From NCBI GenBank assembly GCA_037039925.1, contig JAXRKP010000525.1, positions 207,501-271,500 of the forward strand: a stretch of DNA of 64,000 nucleotides, written 5' to 3'. The position numbers and the translations under genes are program-made. This DNA is from Doris montereyensis. Its lineage: Eukaryota; Mollusca; Gastropoda; Nudibranchia; Dorididae. Below are positions 47,411 to 59,854 of this stretch, piece after piece. Each line of letters begins with the position of its first letter. Position 1 is the first letter of the stretch. The notes beneath the pieces are model-generated. The model was not told where the DNA came from, made no database searches, and was given only the letters and a program-made list of their open reading frames with translations.

Positions 47411-49170
47411 ACTTTTAGCTCATTACTCAGTCCGTTGAGTCTCTCATGTCAGATGGCTGAAACGTGTCTCCTAAAGTCATGAACTATACTGTAGGTGAAA
47501 GCAACCTCTCAAAAACAATATATTTCTTGTTTACCTCGACAAAAACCTAGTCCCAATTTTTTTTTATCAGCCATGTCCCTGAATGCACCCAACCATGGGG
47601 ATCTTTCATCGTATAAGGACCATATTTTCATACCTAAAATTTTTTCAGTCTTTTGTAGGTCTGCAATATCGCCAGAGCTCAAGATTTACTTAAACATGCT
47701 TTCTCACCTTGTAAAACAACAATGTCAGTACTACAGACAGCTGATTAAACCTCTTTAAAACTACTAAACCAAGAGTAATTTCAACTTACAATATGGGTAC
47801 CTGACTAATCAGACAGTTTCAAACTAAATTAGACCATGGATGAAAAAACAATAAAAATTTATGCATTTTTATGGATGCATTTTACCCGAACCCAAGAAGA
47901 GCACCGGCCCTTTGTTTTGTTACGGTTGGCCCTGGAACGCAGCAGGCCCTATAAATTGTAATCTCATTTAGCAATTCAATCATAAACCATTTAAGGAAAA
48001 TGGAAATTTCCATTCATCAAAGTGACACTCTCCTATTCACACACTTCGTGCAAACTCAAGGCCGAGTGATGGCTATCGCTGCTATTGTTTAGTCCTTAGT
48101 TTCTCTTGTTGCAATTGCAATCTCAATATGAATTTCTTAGTCTTTCAATTTATAGAAAATGCGTGTTTTATAGGTCTTTTTATCATCTGTAAACATGAAA
48201 TGATTGTTCAAACTAAGTCTAAATCCTAGCATCACCCTTTAAGCATGCTCATATTTTCATGCAAATGGCTGGGGCAACAACCCCTCAATGTAAGGTCACT
48301 CCAATAACACTGTGAGCTCTACTTGTAAAAGTGAATCAAGATCAAGCATATGTATTAACCCATGAGGCAAGGTACGTAGATGTCGTAAGTGAGCTGTGTC
48401 CTGAAGCTCCAAACCAGTTAAAAACAGAACGATATAACTCAATAGATTTGAAGGTAGTGACCTTCACTTGACTTCATACAGAAACAGAGCTGAATTCTCC
48501 TAAATGACAAAATATACAAACATGCGACTGGGCAAGTCTCTAGCTCTATACACTAAGAGAAAATAGTATTATTTACCCAGAGCAAAGAGTCATACTCTTC
48601 GCTAAGCACACAAATCTGGCTTTACCACAAGACTAGCAGTAACAAAAGGCAAGGGGAACTGAGACCTGATTGCACAATTATAGTTGCTTTGCATGAACAT
48701 TTTACAGACTGAGTAGCATAGATGACATCCCATCATGAAAATAATCTGTATATTCACTAGTTCTAGATATAAATCTAAATTCTGGGCATGTTGTCCCTAC
48801 TGAAAAAGAGGAAGCACCTTGACAGAGAAATCCCTCAGTTGAAAAGTTTGCATACAAGGTCAATGGGTCACTGAGATGTCTACACCAAAGTGCAAATAAA
48901 GCACATCAATTCTTAAAGAAATCAGATAAAAACATGCACAACCCCGTAACAATATGATGGCAAACAATACACTACCAGAACAACTTGAAGAACATCACAT
49001 TCTACAAGGCTATTCTTTGTATCGATGTGTCAACCTCTACTTTCAGAGGAGTGCAGGTCTAAACGAGGGTGTTTGAGTGTCGGTAAAATCGGGTCATGAA
49101 AAGTCCCAAAAAAATATTTACGAGTGATGACAATTGCAAGATTCATGAAGAAAGAACTTAATTCTCAACT
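47410..49170. other. Subunit c intron without recognisable content
   Basis: Unique AT-rich sequence. No element or exon that I can support. Confidence 0.45.
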
Positions 49171-49173
49171 TAC

Positions 49174-49218
49174 CAAGCACCTTGCTGAAGGTTGGACGAA
49201 ACGAGCACAAGCATACAT
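49174..49218 (-). CDS. ATP5MC: ATP synthase subunit c, first coding exon
   Basis: The exon spans 49174-49248, with a 30-nt 5'UTR part and the start codon at 49216-49218. Acceptor TTTATATTGCAG, donor TTG|GTAAGT. It reads MYACARFVQPSARCL. Subunit c precursors of invertebrates commonly open with MYACAKF-like sequence (recalled family knowledge), and basic residues without acids fit a targeting peptide. Phase 0 exit matches presequence exon 2. Confidence 0.87.
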
Positions 49219-49473
49219 GTTGATAAGGTGTATGAGAGGTCGTCGAACCTGCAATATAAACCGGTGTCCTCTTAGTATACAAAAAATACCGGCATCAACA
49301 ATACAAGTCTTAACAAAAAGTCATTAAACGTATTGAAAACTACAAAATGAAGGTTTTCATAAAGTTCTATAAATATACTTGCTATCTTAAATATGAAACA
49401 AAATGTAGATGCAGATGAACCAAGAAGATGGTTAACCGATTGTACCACTGACTTTCTATGACAAAGTCCTTAC

Positions 49474-49545
49474 CTAGAGGTGAAAATGAAGGAGACCGGG
49501 AACTAGCGCATGCGCAAGAGGTCACAGTGGGTACATCCGACAGTG
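49474..49545 (-). promoter_or_regulatory. ATP5MC: 5'UTR exon and core promoter of the subunit c gene
   Basis: In gene orientation a donor ACCTCTAG|GTAAGG (at 49474) marks the end of a non-coding first exon. About 35 bp upstream lies the palindrome GCGCATGCGC (49506-49515), the core of the NRF-1 site. Another 40 bp upstream is ACTTCCGTTTTCG, holding an ETS/GABP core (49554-49559). NRF-1 plus ETS is a classic pair in promoters of nuclear oxidative phosphorylation genes. No TATA box is seen. The transcription start itself cannot be read from sequence. Confidence 0.65.
49506..49515. promoter_or_regulatory. NRF-1-type palindrome
   Basis: GCGCATGCGC in an otherwise AT-rich region, directly at the 5' end of a nuclear gene for a mitochondrial protein. 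This matches the NRF-1 consensus core. Confidence 0.65.
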
Positions 49546-49795
49546 ACGAAAACGGAAGTTTTCAAAATAAAAACGTTTAGCAACCCAACCTAGCCTATAG
49601 CGAAACAAACAAAAACACTTCCACCTGCTAGGCCCTACCACATTCAACTTTCATTTCTGTTAACATATATTTATTATAATTTTATAGTGGTAAAATGGTC
49701 TCAGTCAATAAAGATTGTGTAGTCTGACTTAATGCTGGTCCTAAAGTAAGTCAGTGTTGATAATTTGTGATGTAATGTCTCTGCATGTATATCGA
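49535..49795. repeat. Promoter-upstream block, duplicated at 50978-51250
   Basis: CGACAGTGACGAAAACGGAA, AAAATAAAAACGTTTAGCAA, CATTCAACTTTCATTTCTGT and TAGTCTGACTTAATGCTGGT occur in the same order and orientation in both blocks. The copy at 50978 starts right after a GACA microsatellite and carries two ETS cores side by side (50995-51010). It lacks the NRF-1 palindrome. Confidence 0.9.
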
Positions 49796-49989
49796 TCCTG
49801 TGCTAGAGTCTTCAAAGCAAATAGGTCTCTTTCTGTTTCCAGTTGTGCCGGTTATGTTTGAATTGTTTGTGTCTTCTCCATTTGTGTCTTGGTGTTCCTG
49901 AGGCTGTGTTAGTATATTTTGTGTATTTTCTAAGTCGTGGTTGAAGATGTCGTTGGCAATGATGTCGCTATTCTTCCTCTGTAAATCGG

Positions 49990-50370
49990 TCACTCGCTAA
50001 TGTACGCATTCATTGCAGTTTGAGCTGGTATTTTCTCATCTCTCCTGAGGATGTGTCCAAAAATGTCCACCACTGTTCTTTGACCCCTTGACTAATAAGC
50101 GTAATTCGGCAGCAGTCATATAAATCGTAGTTACTGATTGTTTTCCTCTGTTAAGTTCTAGTCCTTTGGCTGTACTTTACTCTGCGACCATGTCAAGAAT
50201 AGTTTGTAGACTTTTCTTCTGATTCTGCCATTAATACTGTGTCGTCTGCAGAATAACTCAGATTATTTAATTTTACCTAACACTTTCATTCCATCTGTAG
50301 TCTCAAGAGTTCTCAAAATCATTTCCCTGGTACTACCATACAAAGAAATGGAGCAATCCAATTGAAAATC
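49990..50370 (-). mobile_element. LINE reverse transcriptase fragment, minus strand
   Basis: On the minus strand the region near 50250 reads YSADDTVLMA, an RT active-site signature. It continues toward EEKSLQTIL-like and GLELN-like text across shifts. Near 50040 is GHILRRDEK, the C-terminal motif also seen in RTE-type elements. The copy is short, shifted and dead. It differs from the four plus-strand RTE copies. Confidence 0.72.
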
Positions 50371-50860
50371 AAACCACTTGTCTTGTGTAATGCGTAAAGA
50401 ACGATTACATGAAACTTTGATAAAGGTGTACATGCATCACGTACAACGCATTACGCACACATGGAAACACCTTAGTTCATTTTCCATATAGTCGTTCCCT
50501 ACGCATTATGCATCATGCATTACGCACACATGGACAATCGGCGTTAGTCAGTCTCGTATGTGTCATAGCAGAGTGTTGACCTTGCTTCACTTACAGTGGC
50601 ATAACTTGACATGACTGGTTAGACAGATTTTGACGAAATAAGACTCATTCACCCCGTGAGAAGATGCTCTTTCAGAATCTGATAGAACCTGTATTACGAC
50701 GATATCCAGTGTTGGAACGCCCTGTATATAATTTCGTTATTGAGCTGTTGATGAAAAGTTTACTATGATATGAAACAAAATAAAATTGTGATTTAATTGA
50801 ATGATTAATAAGTCATACTGGGCCCAACGCATTACATACAACACACAACGATGCGCGCGC

Positions 50861-50962
<102 letters not shown>

Positions 50963-51289
50963 AACTTTCTGGTGAACATTCGACAGTGACGAAAACGGAA
51001 GTACGGAAGTCTTTCAAAATAAAAACGTTTAGCAATCCTTACCTAGCCTATAGCGGAACAAACAAACACGCTTCCGACTGCTACGACATTCAACTTTCAT
51101 TTCTGTGAACATATGATATATTTATTATAGTAGTAGAACGATCTCGCAGACAATAAAAACGTTTGCCCTATACTATGTAGTCTGACTTAATGCTGGTCCT
51201 AAAGTATTTCAGTGTTAATAATTTGCGCTGTAACGTCTATCCATGTGTATTAGCAACCCTTGCAAATTCATATAGATAAACAAACATGT

Positions 51290-51605
51290 TGCACCCCGTA
51301 TGATGCCAAGTTCGATTATGAGATCGATTAAGTATTCGAGACCGAGGAACGGGTACTATTACACTTTTTTAAATTTTAAACCTAGTTAAAATGGCGACTT
51401 ATGCGAATGAAAATTCTACTCAAAGACAGAGAAACAAAGACATTTTCATTAATCACACGTCACTTCTGGTCGAAAAGTTCTTCAAATGAAAAAGATTTTA
51501 AACCATTTAGAACCTACATGCGAAATATGGTTATTCCTAGTGCAACAAAGCCTTTGACGAACAAAGATCGACCAACTCAGAATTATATCTATATATAGAT
51601 AACGT
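51290..51605 (-). repeat. Dispersed repeat R1, copy 4 (reverse)
   Basis: Reverse-complement match to the other R1 copies: ATGCGAAATATGGTTATTCC, GTCACTTCTGGTCGAAAAG and AAAATGGCGACTTA occur in the order seen at 22915-23225. Confidence 0.72.
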
Positions 51606-51664
51606 TTTTGCAAGAATGTAATAAATTCCTTCAAGGCCAATACCACCTGTAGAGAAAGAGTTTT

Positions 51665-51912
51665 TCCCAGTTTCAATAGTGGGACGTCAAACAGGTGATA
51701 ATAATCACCTCATGACCAGGATGCTAGTCTGATGCAGGTTTTTGCTCCCAAGTTAGTGCTTGTACTCATTTGCACCTGGGTAGAGTGGGGAAATGCGTGT
51801 TAAGTGTCTTTCCCAAGGAATACAATGTCGGACCTAGTGTTACTGGAATTCGAACCTGGAACCACATGATGCCCAGTCCGGCAGCCTTACCGCTCGGCCA
51901 CCGATGCCATAT
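51665..51912 (-). repeat. SINE family 1, minus-strand copy
   Basis: In reverse complement it starts GGCATCGGTGGCCGAGCGGT (A-box-like), has GGTTCGAATTCC (B-box-like) and the same body as 18595-18890. One of the better preserved copies, on the opposite strand to the others. Confidence 0.85.
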
Positions 51913-52089
51913 TTGCAAGAATTTATTTGGTAGCAATTTGCATTCCAATTCGACGCTGAACTCGATTCTGCAGTCAGAATTCCAGGATATTGAATTTTAC
52001 ACCACAGACTTTTAAGTCCCCACTGAACTGATCTGCGCACTGATGAGAAAATACCAAACACTGCTTCAGCATGGAAGCTATCACATGCA

Positions 52090-52455
52090 TTTAGGGGTTA
52101 CGACGGTCTTGAGGTATTGTGTCATGTTTCCAACCAGAAGGTCTTGGTTTCATACCCCGACAGTTTGAAAGAAAGTCTTCAATTTCTTCTTTTCGAATGA
52201 AACATACATTGTGTGAAAATCTGCTTACAGATTGTTGCCAGTATACATCCTAAAATCTCCATTTATTTAAAACCTACTAAAATCCGACAGGTCAAACACT
52301 TTTATCGATTTTGTTCCTCCCCCCCCTCCTGGTCCAGGTAGGAGATCGATACCTAGTCCTATCGAAGAAAAATGATAAAAATAGGTCCCGTGTGCATACC
52401 ACAACGCTGTGCACGTTACAGTTAAAGGGGGGGCGGGGGCGGCACCTGGACTGGC
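52090..52455 (+). repeat. SINE family 2, copy 2
   Basis: Degenerate tRNA-like head (CAGAAGGTCTTGGTTTCATA), then, after a C-run, GGTCCAGGTAGGAGATCGAT and GGTCCCGTGTGCATACCACA, which match the body at 22320-22430. Confidence 0.72.
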
Positions 52456-52479
52456 GAGTTTTGGACCAAAAGGTTGATT

Positions 52480-53030
52480 TTCTGTTCTTTGCATATTCAG
52501 GTAGAACGATCATTTATCTACAAGTTCATGGCAGAAAAATGTCCGTATGACGTATAATTTTTTTTTACAAAATATTTTGTAGGCAAGGGTAGGTAAAAAC
52601 AGTCAAAATTTTGACGTAAAGTACCTTAAAACTGACTGAAAAAATGGCGGTAAAAACCCGAATATTGGTGGTTAATCGCCAAATGTGGCAGCACGCGATA
52701 TTTGAGCTCGTCTGCCGACAACGATCTGCGCGTCTCCCGTTGCTGTGTGATATAAGAGGCGTTGCGTGTCAGTATGTATGTTAACACGCGCACAAACATA
52801 GGATATAGAGGGGAAAAAAACTGGTCATTTCGACGTCCGTTTTCACAACAGCGCACATCTAAACCTAGATTTATAATCTTATTTACAAAAGTAACAATGC
52901 CAGAGACTGTGGAAAGAGTAAGGGGCTGCTACAACAAGGGAAACCCATATGAAGCGTTTGTTTTGTGTTACTTTCTGTCGATTTTTTGAACTTGCATTTT
53001 TCTGGAAATGTAGTTTTTCCACCCTAAAAT
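52480..53030. other. No gene supported
   Basis: Includes AAAATGGCGGTAAAAACCCG and a relatively GC-rich stretch (52690-52790), with a short open frame MPETVERVRGCYNKGNPYEA at 52897. I see no splice sites or family to back it. Confidence 0.3.
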
Positions 53031-53420
53031 TTTATCTCCTCCGTCATTTAACGAACGATTTGTATTATATTTGGCACACAGGTTCCTCTTGTCAATGTTA
53101 ATAGAATGACGTCGGGTTTTTTTTTTTTTTTTATATATTATGAACTTTTTGAGAAATTATTTTTTTGGTAATAAAAACGCTATTTTTGTACATTCACGAT
53201 ATATAGTATTTTCAAAAATTCATTAAATAAATGTATCAAAATGTCGAAAACAACCGACGTCACTCTTTAGATATTGAATGGAAAAGACGATCTGTACAGG
53301 TTTTGAGTGATTTTATTCATAACTAAGGAAGAGATAGATTTTGAAAATTCAGTCAAAATCCAAGATGGCGGTCGTTTCTATGGCAACCAAGGACGCTACA
53401 AACTTTTCAATGATATAGGA
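53030..53420 (-). repeat. Dispersed repeat R3, copy 2 (reverse)
   Basis: Reverse complement of 35640-35995 over about 350 bp, including AAAATCCAAGATGGCGGTCG and ACCAAGGACGCT. It is slightly better preserved. Confidence 0.8.
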
Positions 53421-53934
53421 TGGCTGTATCATGAAAGTCTGTTTTTACACCGCTTTCTCATTGAGCGTAGCTTATTATTACATCAGGAACAGAACTATTG
53501 ATGGAAAGTTGTTATTTTAAAAGAGTTATGTCCCTTCCACACATCTCTCGCGTCGAATTTAACACATGATATAAAATGAATGACAGAGACAATGAATACA
53601 TTGATTTTTAATAAGGGAATGAAGGAAATATAAATAAACGGAGCATTGATAATTCGATTGGAGAACGAACGTAAATGCACTATATAGATCAACATCTAAT
53701 GAAAATTAGAAAGAATGTGTCAATGGATAAACATAAGACAAGGAAATGGGATTTTCTTTTGGGTGTGCACATCAATTCATGAGCAAAATAGGTATGAGAT
53801 GGACATACTGTTGATGTTGTTTTCTCTATTTTTCTCCCTTTTACTTCCTGTCCATTTACCTTCTATTCATTTTAGATACGAATATTACATATATGTTGTA
53901 TTTGGTCTTCTGATGATAAAGGACGGTGGTTGGC

Positions 53935-54065
53935 GGTAGTTGCTAGTAGGTTGGTCCTACTTTCCTTCCTTTCACCCTTTCAGTGATCTTTCATTTTTCG
54001 GCTTCATATTAATTCATTATGAGATCACCACATACGGTGAGTAGGAGAAATTTCGATGAAACAAA
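53935..54065 (-). repeat. Dispersed module R2, reverse copy
   Basis: GGTCCTACTTTCCTTCCTTT, then CATTATGAGATCACCACATA and AAATTTCGATGAAACAAA: the reverse of the module at 39505 and 47020. Confidence 0.7.
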
Positions 54066-54344
54066 TTGCAGATGAATTGTGTAACACCTGATAAATTTGT
54101 TGTCTTCTTTATACATAGAATGTACACACAAAAAAGAGAGAAAAAAGTATAATTCACATTCATTTTATACTATACAGGTATATCATGTTCATGAGCAACT
54201 CTGTTCTAAGGTGAAAATTCAGTTACAGGAGTAACGCAATCTTTATTACATATCTGTGGTACTTATCGCGAAGGCATTTTTTTACAACAGGGTAATTTCC
54301 AAGCAAACTATCGATTTTAGTAGTATTGTAGGTGATTCAAAGCA

Positions 54345-54827
54345 AAGCTTCCCGGGTCATAACAACGACAAATATAGGTGCACTGTTCTGCATTCGCTGC
54401 ACTATCTCCCAATCAATAAGAGAACAACTTTCAAAATTGCTTGCCGCACTTTATAATTAATACAATGCATAAACGGATAGGCTCCTAATTATCTCGACGC
54501 TCTGATCGACATCAACGTTCCGGCTAGAAGCCTAAGATCCTCAAACGCAATCCTTAAAAAGAGGCGGTCAAAATCCAAATTCGCCGACTGATTTTTTCTA
54601 ACGCCGCACTCACTGTCCGAAACTCAGTGTCTACAAAAACTAGAAACTCTTACTAATTACACATATTTCAAATCAAATCTTAGAACATACATTTTCTGGC
54701 TAGTGTATTATTAACGTTCATCACGTATGTAAACTTGTAATTTATGTGAAGCGCCTTGGGGCATGTCAAATGGGTTAAGTGCGCTATACACATGACTTAT
54801 TACTATTAATATAGTGGGGTAATAGTT

Positions 54828-54830
<3 letters not shown>
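54345..54830 (+). mobile_element. CR1/L2/Jockey-like LINE 3' end
   Basis: Reads LHYLPINKRTTFKIACRTL, then PNYLDALIDINVPARSLRSS across a shift, the usual last block of such RTs. The 3' end GAAGCGCCTTGGGGCATGTC...GTGCGCTATACA is the tail type seen at 1800, and it is followed by a TAG-repeat microsatellite. Confidence 0.8.
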
Positions 54831-55440
<610 letters not shown>

Positions 55441-56919
55441 TGGAAAAGGAGAAGAAGAGTGGATGTTACCATCTTGGCAATGTTCTTGCATGACGACAGT
55501 GATAATGACAAAATATACCTAACAATAGCTCTTGTAGGCAACATTAATTTCTTAAGTATCACATAATTTTATAACTTTGTTACAATAAAAAAACCCATTA
55601 AAAAACTAGCACCCTACCCCTAGAAATAGTACTCACGAAACACAAAGAAAAAAACAAAGTATTTACTCACACTCAGAGAAAGAGGTGAATCACAACTCAC
55701 AACAGACAAACATGAATTAAAAATAACACTAGACTAATCTATGCGATAATTGACGTCTGTATATATCAGTAAATAATTAGGAATCTTTTTCGAGTACATA
55801 TCATTAGAATACTAAGCTTAAGTTACATACTGTTATTGAAAGAACGTACATAGTCATGTAGTTAATCAATGTCTCTAAGACATTGTAGCCAAATAAAGTA
55901 TATAAGATGTGCTGTTACAGTTTGGATTTATTTCTAAATTTTATCAAAATTGTTGCGCAAACGACATAATTTACAAATTTCACCATAGCAAAAACAAAGT
56001 TAATGCTATTGTAAAAAAAAACCCAAACAAACTCGCCTTCCATAGGCAGGCCCATAATACCACCACCACAACAACAAAAGAAGCAAACAAAGACAAGCTG
56101 TAACGCAAAGAGGACCTTTGTCATTTGAGCATCCTTTCCCTGTCCCGCCCTCATCTCCATCCCCAATCCCCGCGCAACCCCAGTCAAAAGAAGAATTAAA
56201 GAAAAAAAAAATAACCTACGAAACATTTGCGCACGGCGAACAAACTGAGATGGATTATTTAGTACTATTAAAGTTTGTTTGAAATTTTCTACTTCATTTT
56301 ATTTTAGACTTCAGTGGTTGAAAAGATGTTAAATAGGCATATTATTATAATATATTCAAGAGGAAAATAAAAAGGAGAAAGCTGATGACTGAGTCACTCG
56401 AAACACCGGAAGTAGAAATCGCTTTGTTTGCCTCAAAGATTTCAGCGTTCTTGGCGAGCCTACACGACAGGTTAAAACGAGGCAATGCGGAACAAGAACA
56501 AAACATTTATGGTATCGAGAAATGTATTATATTCGATACTTCAATGAATCTAAAAAAAGAAGTCCCAGAGTCTAGATCTACGATTTTATTGAAAATGGTC
56601 TAAGAAATTCTGATTGAAAAATCATCTCTTCTAAATATTATCAAAATCCAAACAAAAATGATAACACAAACAAAACAAGTAAGAAAGGAGGGATAAAACA
56701 TGTAGACAATACAAGAAGGAAAGCAGAAACACTGAAAGATAAACACTAGGATTGATTGAATTACAGAAAAAGTAACACCGATCTTCTGGTGGTAAGTTTT
56801 ACACATGATATGCGTGACATAAAATCCTTGATGATGAATGAAAGGAAAAGACCGGTATATAAATAGATGCAACTTTCATGGAATATACTACTATTTGATC
56901 ACCTAAATAATTGAGACCA
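55441..56919. other. No gene supported
   Basis: An open stretch at 56385-56603 (+) reads MTESLETPEVEIALFASKIS, then AFLASLHDRLKRGNAEQEQN. It looks protein-like but has no splice-site context or known relatives that I can name. The rest is AT-rich without features. Confidence 0.3.
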
Positions 56920-57480
56920 AAGTAAAGTTAATGGAAATAACAACATAGAGCACTATGCAGAAAAGCAAACGGCCTTTTGGGCTTCCTTAGAAGAAACTTT
57001 CACATCTGTCCTTAAAATGTAAAAGAGAAGTGCTACAAGGATTTAGTTAAACCAGTCTTAGATTGTGGTAGCTGTGTCTGGGACCCATATCAACAGTCTA
57101 CACACACGGAATTGAGAAAGAACAAAAGAATGCAACCCGCTTTGTAGCTAATAATTATACATCCACTAAAGGAAATACTAAAACTTTAGAAGAACATAGA
57201 TCCATAAATGAAATTGATATATTCTTTAAGGCTATTAATAGCCAACTGTTTATTCCCTTAAATAAGCTTAAAATTAATGCAAGAACAACCAGATCAGGAT
57301 GTCAAACATACATGATTCAATCTTCAAATCTTGATTGTCACCTGCACTCATGGTACCCTGGTACATAAAGGTTATGGAATAGACTGCCAACAGAAATATA
57401 ATTCAGCAATAGTGCTGAAGACTTTAAAAACAGAATTAAGCACATCGCTTTAAAACCAGAATTAGGTTAATTTATTTGCG
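56920..57480 (+). mobile_element. CR1-like LINE RT C-terminal fragment
   Basis: Across several shifts it reads GLLRRNF-like text, CLGPISTVYTHGIEKEQKNA then TRFVANNY, SINEIDIFFKAINSQLF and RLWNRLPTEI. This is the recurrent C-terminal pattern (arrayed as in 'QRRAARFV...' and 'RLWNSLP') of CR1 and related LINEs. The front half is missing. Confidence 0.78.
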
Positions 57481-57698
57481 TTAAATTCAAAATATGTGCG
57501 CTGACAGTAATACACAAGAATTGAGTTGAATAGTTATCGGGAAGAAGAACAAGAAGAAAGATTTATGTTCATGATTCTGGGTCTAATTTATGCAGTTTTT
57601 AGGATCATGGACCTTAGTGCATGAAAAAATGATTCAATTTTTAATGATTGAATATTCCTCCCTTCCCCATCCCCTTCTTCTCTCGTTACCCACTCTCT

Positions 57699-57873
57699 TC
57701 TTCGTCTTCTTCTTCTTCTTCTTCTTCTTCTTCTTCTTCTTCTTCTTCTTTTCTTCTTCTTCTTCTTCTTCTTCTTCTTCTTCTTCTTCTTCTTCTTCTT
57801 CTTCTTCTTCTTCTTCTTCTTCTTCTTCTTCTTCTTCTTCTTCTTCTTCTTCTTCTTCTTCTTCTTCTTCTTC
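57699..57873. repeat. (TTC)n microsatellite
   Basis: About 170 bp of TTC/GAA triplets, nearly perfect. GAA/TTC tracts of this length can form triplex DNA. Ser, Leu, Phe, Glu and Lys homopolymer frames are artefacts. Confidence 0.98.
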
Positions 57874-57879
57874 CATCTC

Positions 57880-58555
57880 ATTTTCTCTTACTTCTGCTGG
57901 TATTCTCTCTCAACGACCTTCTTTCCTTTTTCGCTTCACATCATACTCCTTGTGGCTGTCTTATGGAAATATAGTCTACTATTATTGTCTATTGACATAC
58001 TGTTAAATGTGTCTTTAAAAATTGTTGTCCAGATTTCTCATTCTAAGGCTTAATAAACATTTGGTCTTATATCTTATAAAGTTGTAAGTAAACTCTGCGG
58101 GGATTAAAAACTTCCGTTGCTTTCTCAAAAGTTGAGTATATTTTTTCGAATGCTACTTTTCTGCCTGTAAATACAAGTACGATTCCTCAATTAGCAGTAA
58201 GAAAAAAAAAGAACTGGTATTCGATACATCTCCACGAATTAGAAAGCCCAGTGTTTGGTGATAGGCTCACAGCTTCGTTTATTTCCTAGCAGGTCTTGTA
58301 GCTGGGATTCAATCACAACATTCACGAGAGAGGCGTCAACCTTTGTGGATGGATTAACCTTTCGTTACAAATTTCCAACGGTTATTGCTTTACATGTGTA
58401 CAATCGAGTGGTTGATATGTTTTAAAGGATTTATGAGCCACAAGACATTGCAAATATGAGGACAGACCAGAAACTGTTTTGCTTGAAAACAGTTCTTACA
58501 ATCTTTTTGTCCCTGTGTTGGGTAAGCCGAATCCTCCTTTTTATATTCCGTGACT
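57880..58555. other. No gene supported
   Basis: The minus-strand open frame around 58390-58641 partly overlaps the AGATCT-rich tract. I see nothing to support it as a gene. Confidence 0.35.
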
Positions 58556-58569
58556 AAAATCTTGTTTCT

Positions 58570-59050
58570 AGAATCTTGATATAGCTTGTAATCTAGAGCT
58601 AGATTTAACTCTATATCTGGATCTAGATCTCGATATTTCAAGATTAGATTTAGACTCTTTCCGATCTAGATCTAGATCTAATCAATATCTCTAGAATCTA
58701 GATCTAGGATCCAGATATTAAAATATAGATCTAGATCTAGTCCTATTCTTTAACTTGAATTTAAAATTTAGATTTAGATCTACATATATCTAGAATTTAT
58801 ATAGATTCTAGATAGAACCTGGATGTTACATGCAATATTGCCAGGATCTAGAATGAAATGTATTCAAATTGAGTATCTATCAAGTACCAAGGTAATGTTT
58901 TTGCAGTCTGGCGCATCCAAGGAGTGTTATATTATGACAAATGGAAAAGATTTAGATCTAGATCTAGATCTATCATTATGATTATGGTCCCTGTCTAAAA
59001 TCTGACACCCCCATCCCACCACACCTGTCCTAGATTCTAGATCTATGTAC
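58570..59050. repeat. TCTAGATC-rich palindromic tract
   Basis: More than twenty copies of AGATCT, TCTAGA and CTAGAT in overlapping, mutually palindromic arrays, clustered at 58570-58760 and 58950-58975. The same hexamers occur at the ends of the Penelope-like element (27350-27375, 28998-29012, 29186-29202). Confidence 0.7.
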
Positions 59051-59054
59051 TATG

Positions 59055-59850
59055 TTATAATGTTCACTAATAAATTGAATTTTGGCTCAGCAAAATTTCA
59101 TGGGTGTGCCTGACCACGGAAATCCTGCGCTATCAAAAGTTAATCACCCTATTGTTTGCTTGTAAGTGTGTTTTAGTTTAAGATTTTAGATAAATTTCAG
59201 TCTAGCTATTGAAGTAATGTTGAGGGATAGTCCACAACATTTCTTGCTCATGTTGTCTACCCAGGTTATTCAAGAATGATGTCATATAAAAACTCCAGGT
59301 TGTGCGTCAATGTTAAAAGTATTCCACACACGTATGTCTGTCAATTTGTGAGTTTTCCTCTCTATGTTCGGAAACTAGGATAGTTAACGTTGGCTTTCTC
59401 ATTCAACATTGAATGTAAACTTTTCATCCTTGAAATATAAAATAATTTTTTATAATTCAATTTTCAACCACCTAATCTTAAAAATAAATCTTTGTAGAAT
59501 CTTTGGAATAATTGTAAAGTGCAGGCAAGATCTACAAGAGTTTGTTGTTTTTTGGGAGGGTTGGTTCTTTGCCTTTACACATTCTTCTCTGATCACAAAG
59601 CAACAATAGAAAGGATCTTAAAAACAATATAAATGAAATTGCATGCTATATTGTCTTGATGACGACTTTGTATTGAAATTGATCTTCCCAACCAGTTTTG
59701 GTGTCAAATGTCATTTTATCATATTTCCCAAAAAATCTGTAAAATTTATTGCTGCCATCACCATGACACCAAAGCTAGTGTTACTTCTCTTTATTTAATG
59801 TCAATCTGGGATATTCAGTGGGAATAATATCTCACATGTCTGTGTACCTG
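59055..59850. other. No gene seen
   Basis: AT-rich sequence without element or exon. The right part directly precedes LINE copy 4. Confidence 0.4.
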
Positions 59851-59854
59851 ATCC

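Noticed and set aside
55915..56226. 103-codon minus-strand frame with a hydrophobic start
   Set aside because: Low-complexity Phe/Val/Cys stretches opposite A- and AC-rich sequence, with no recognisable domain and no splice signals.
57588..58006. Poly-Lys, poly-Glu and poly-Ser frames
   Set aside because: They are translations of the TTC/GAA microsatellite.
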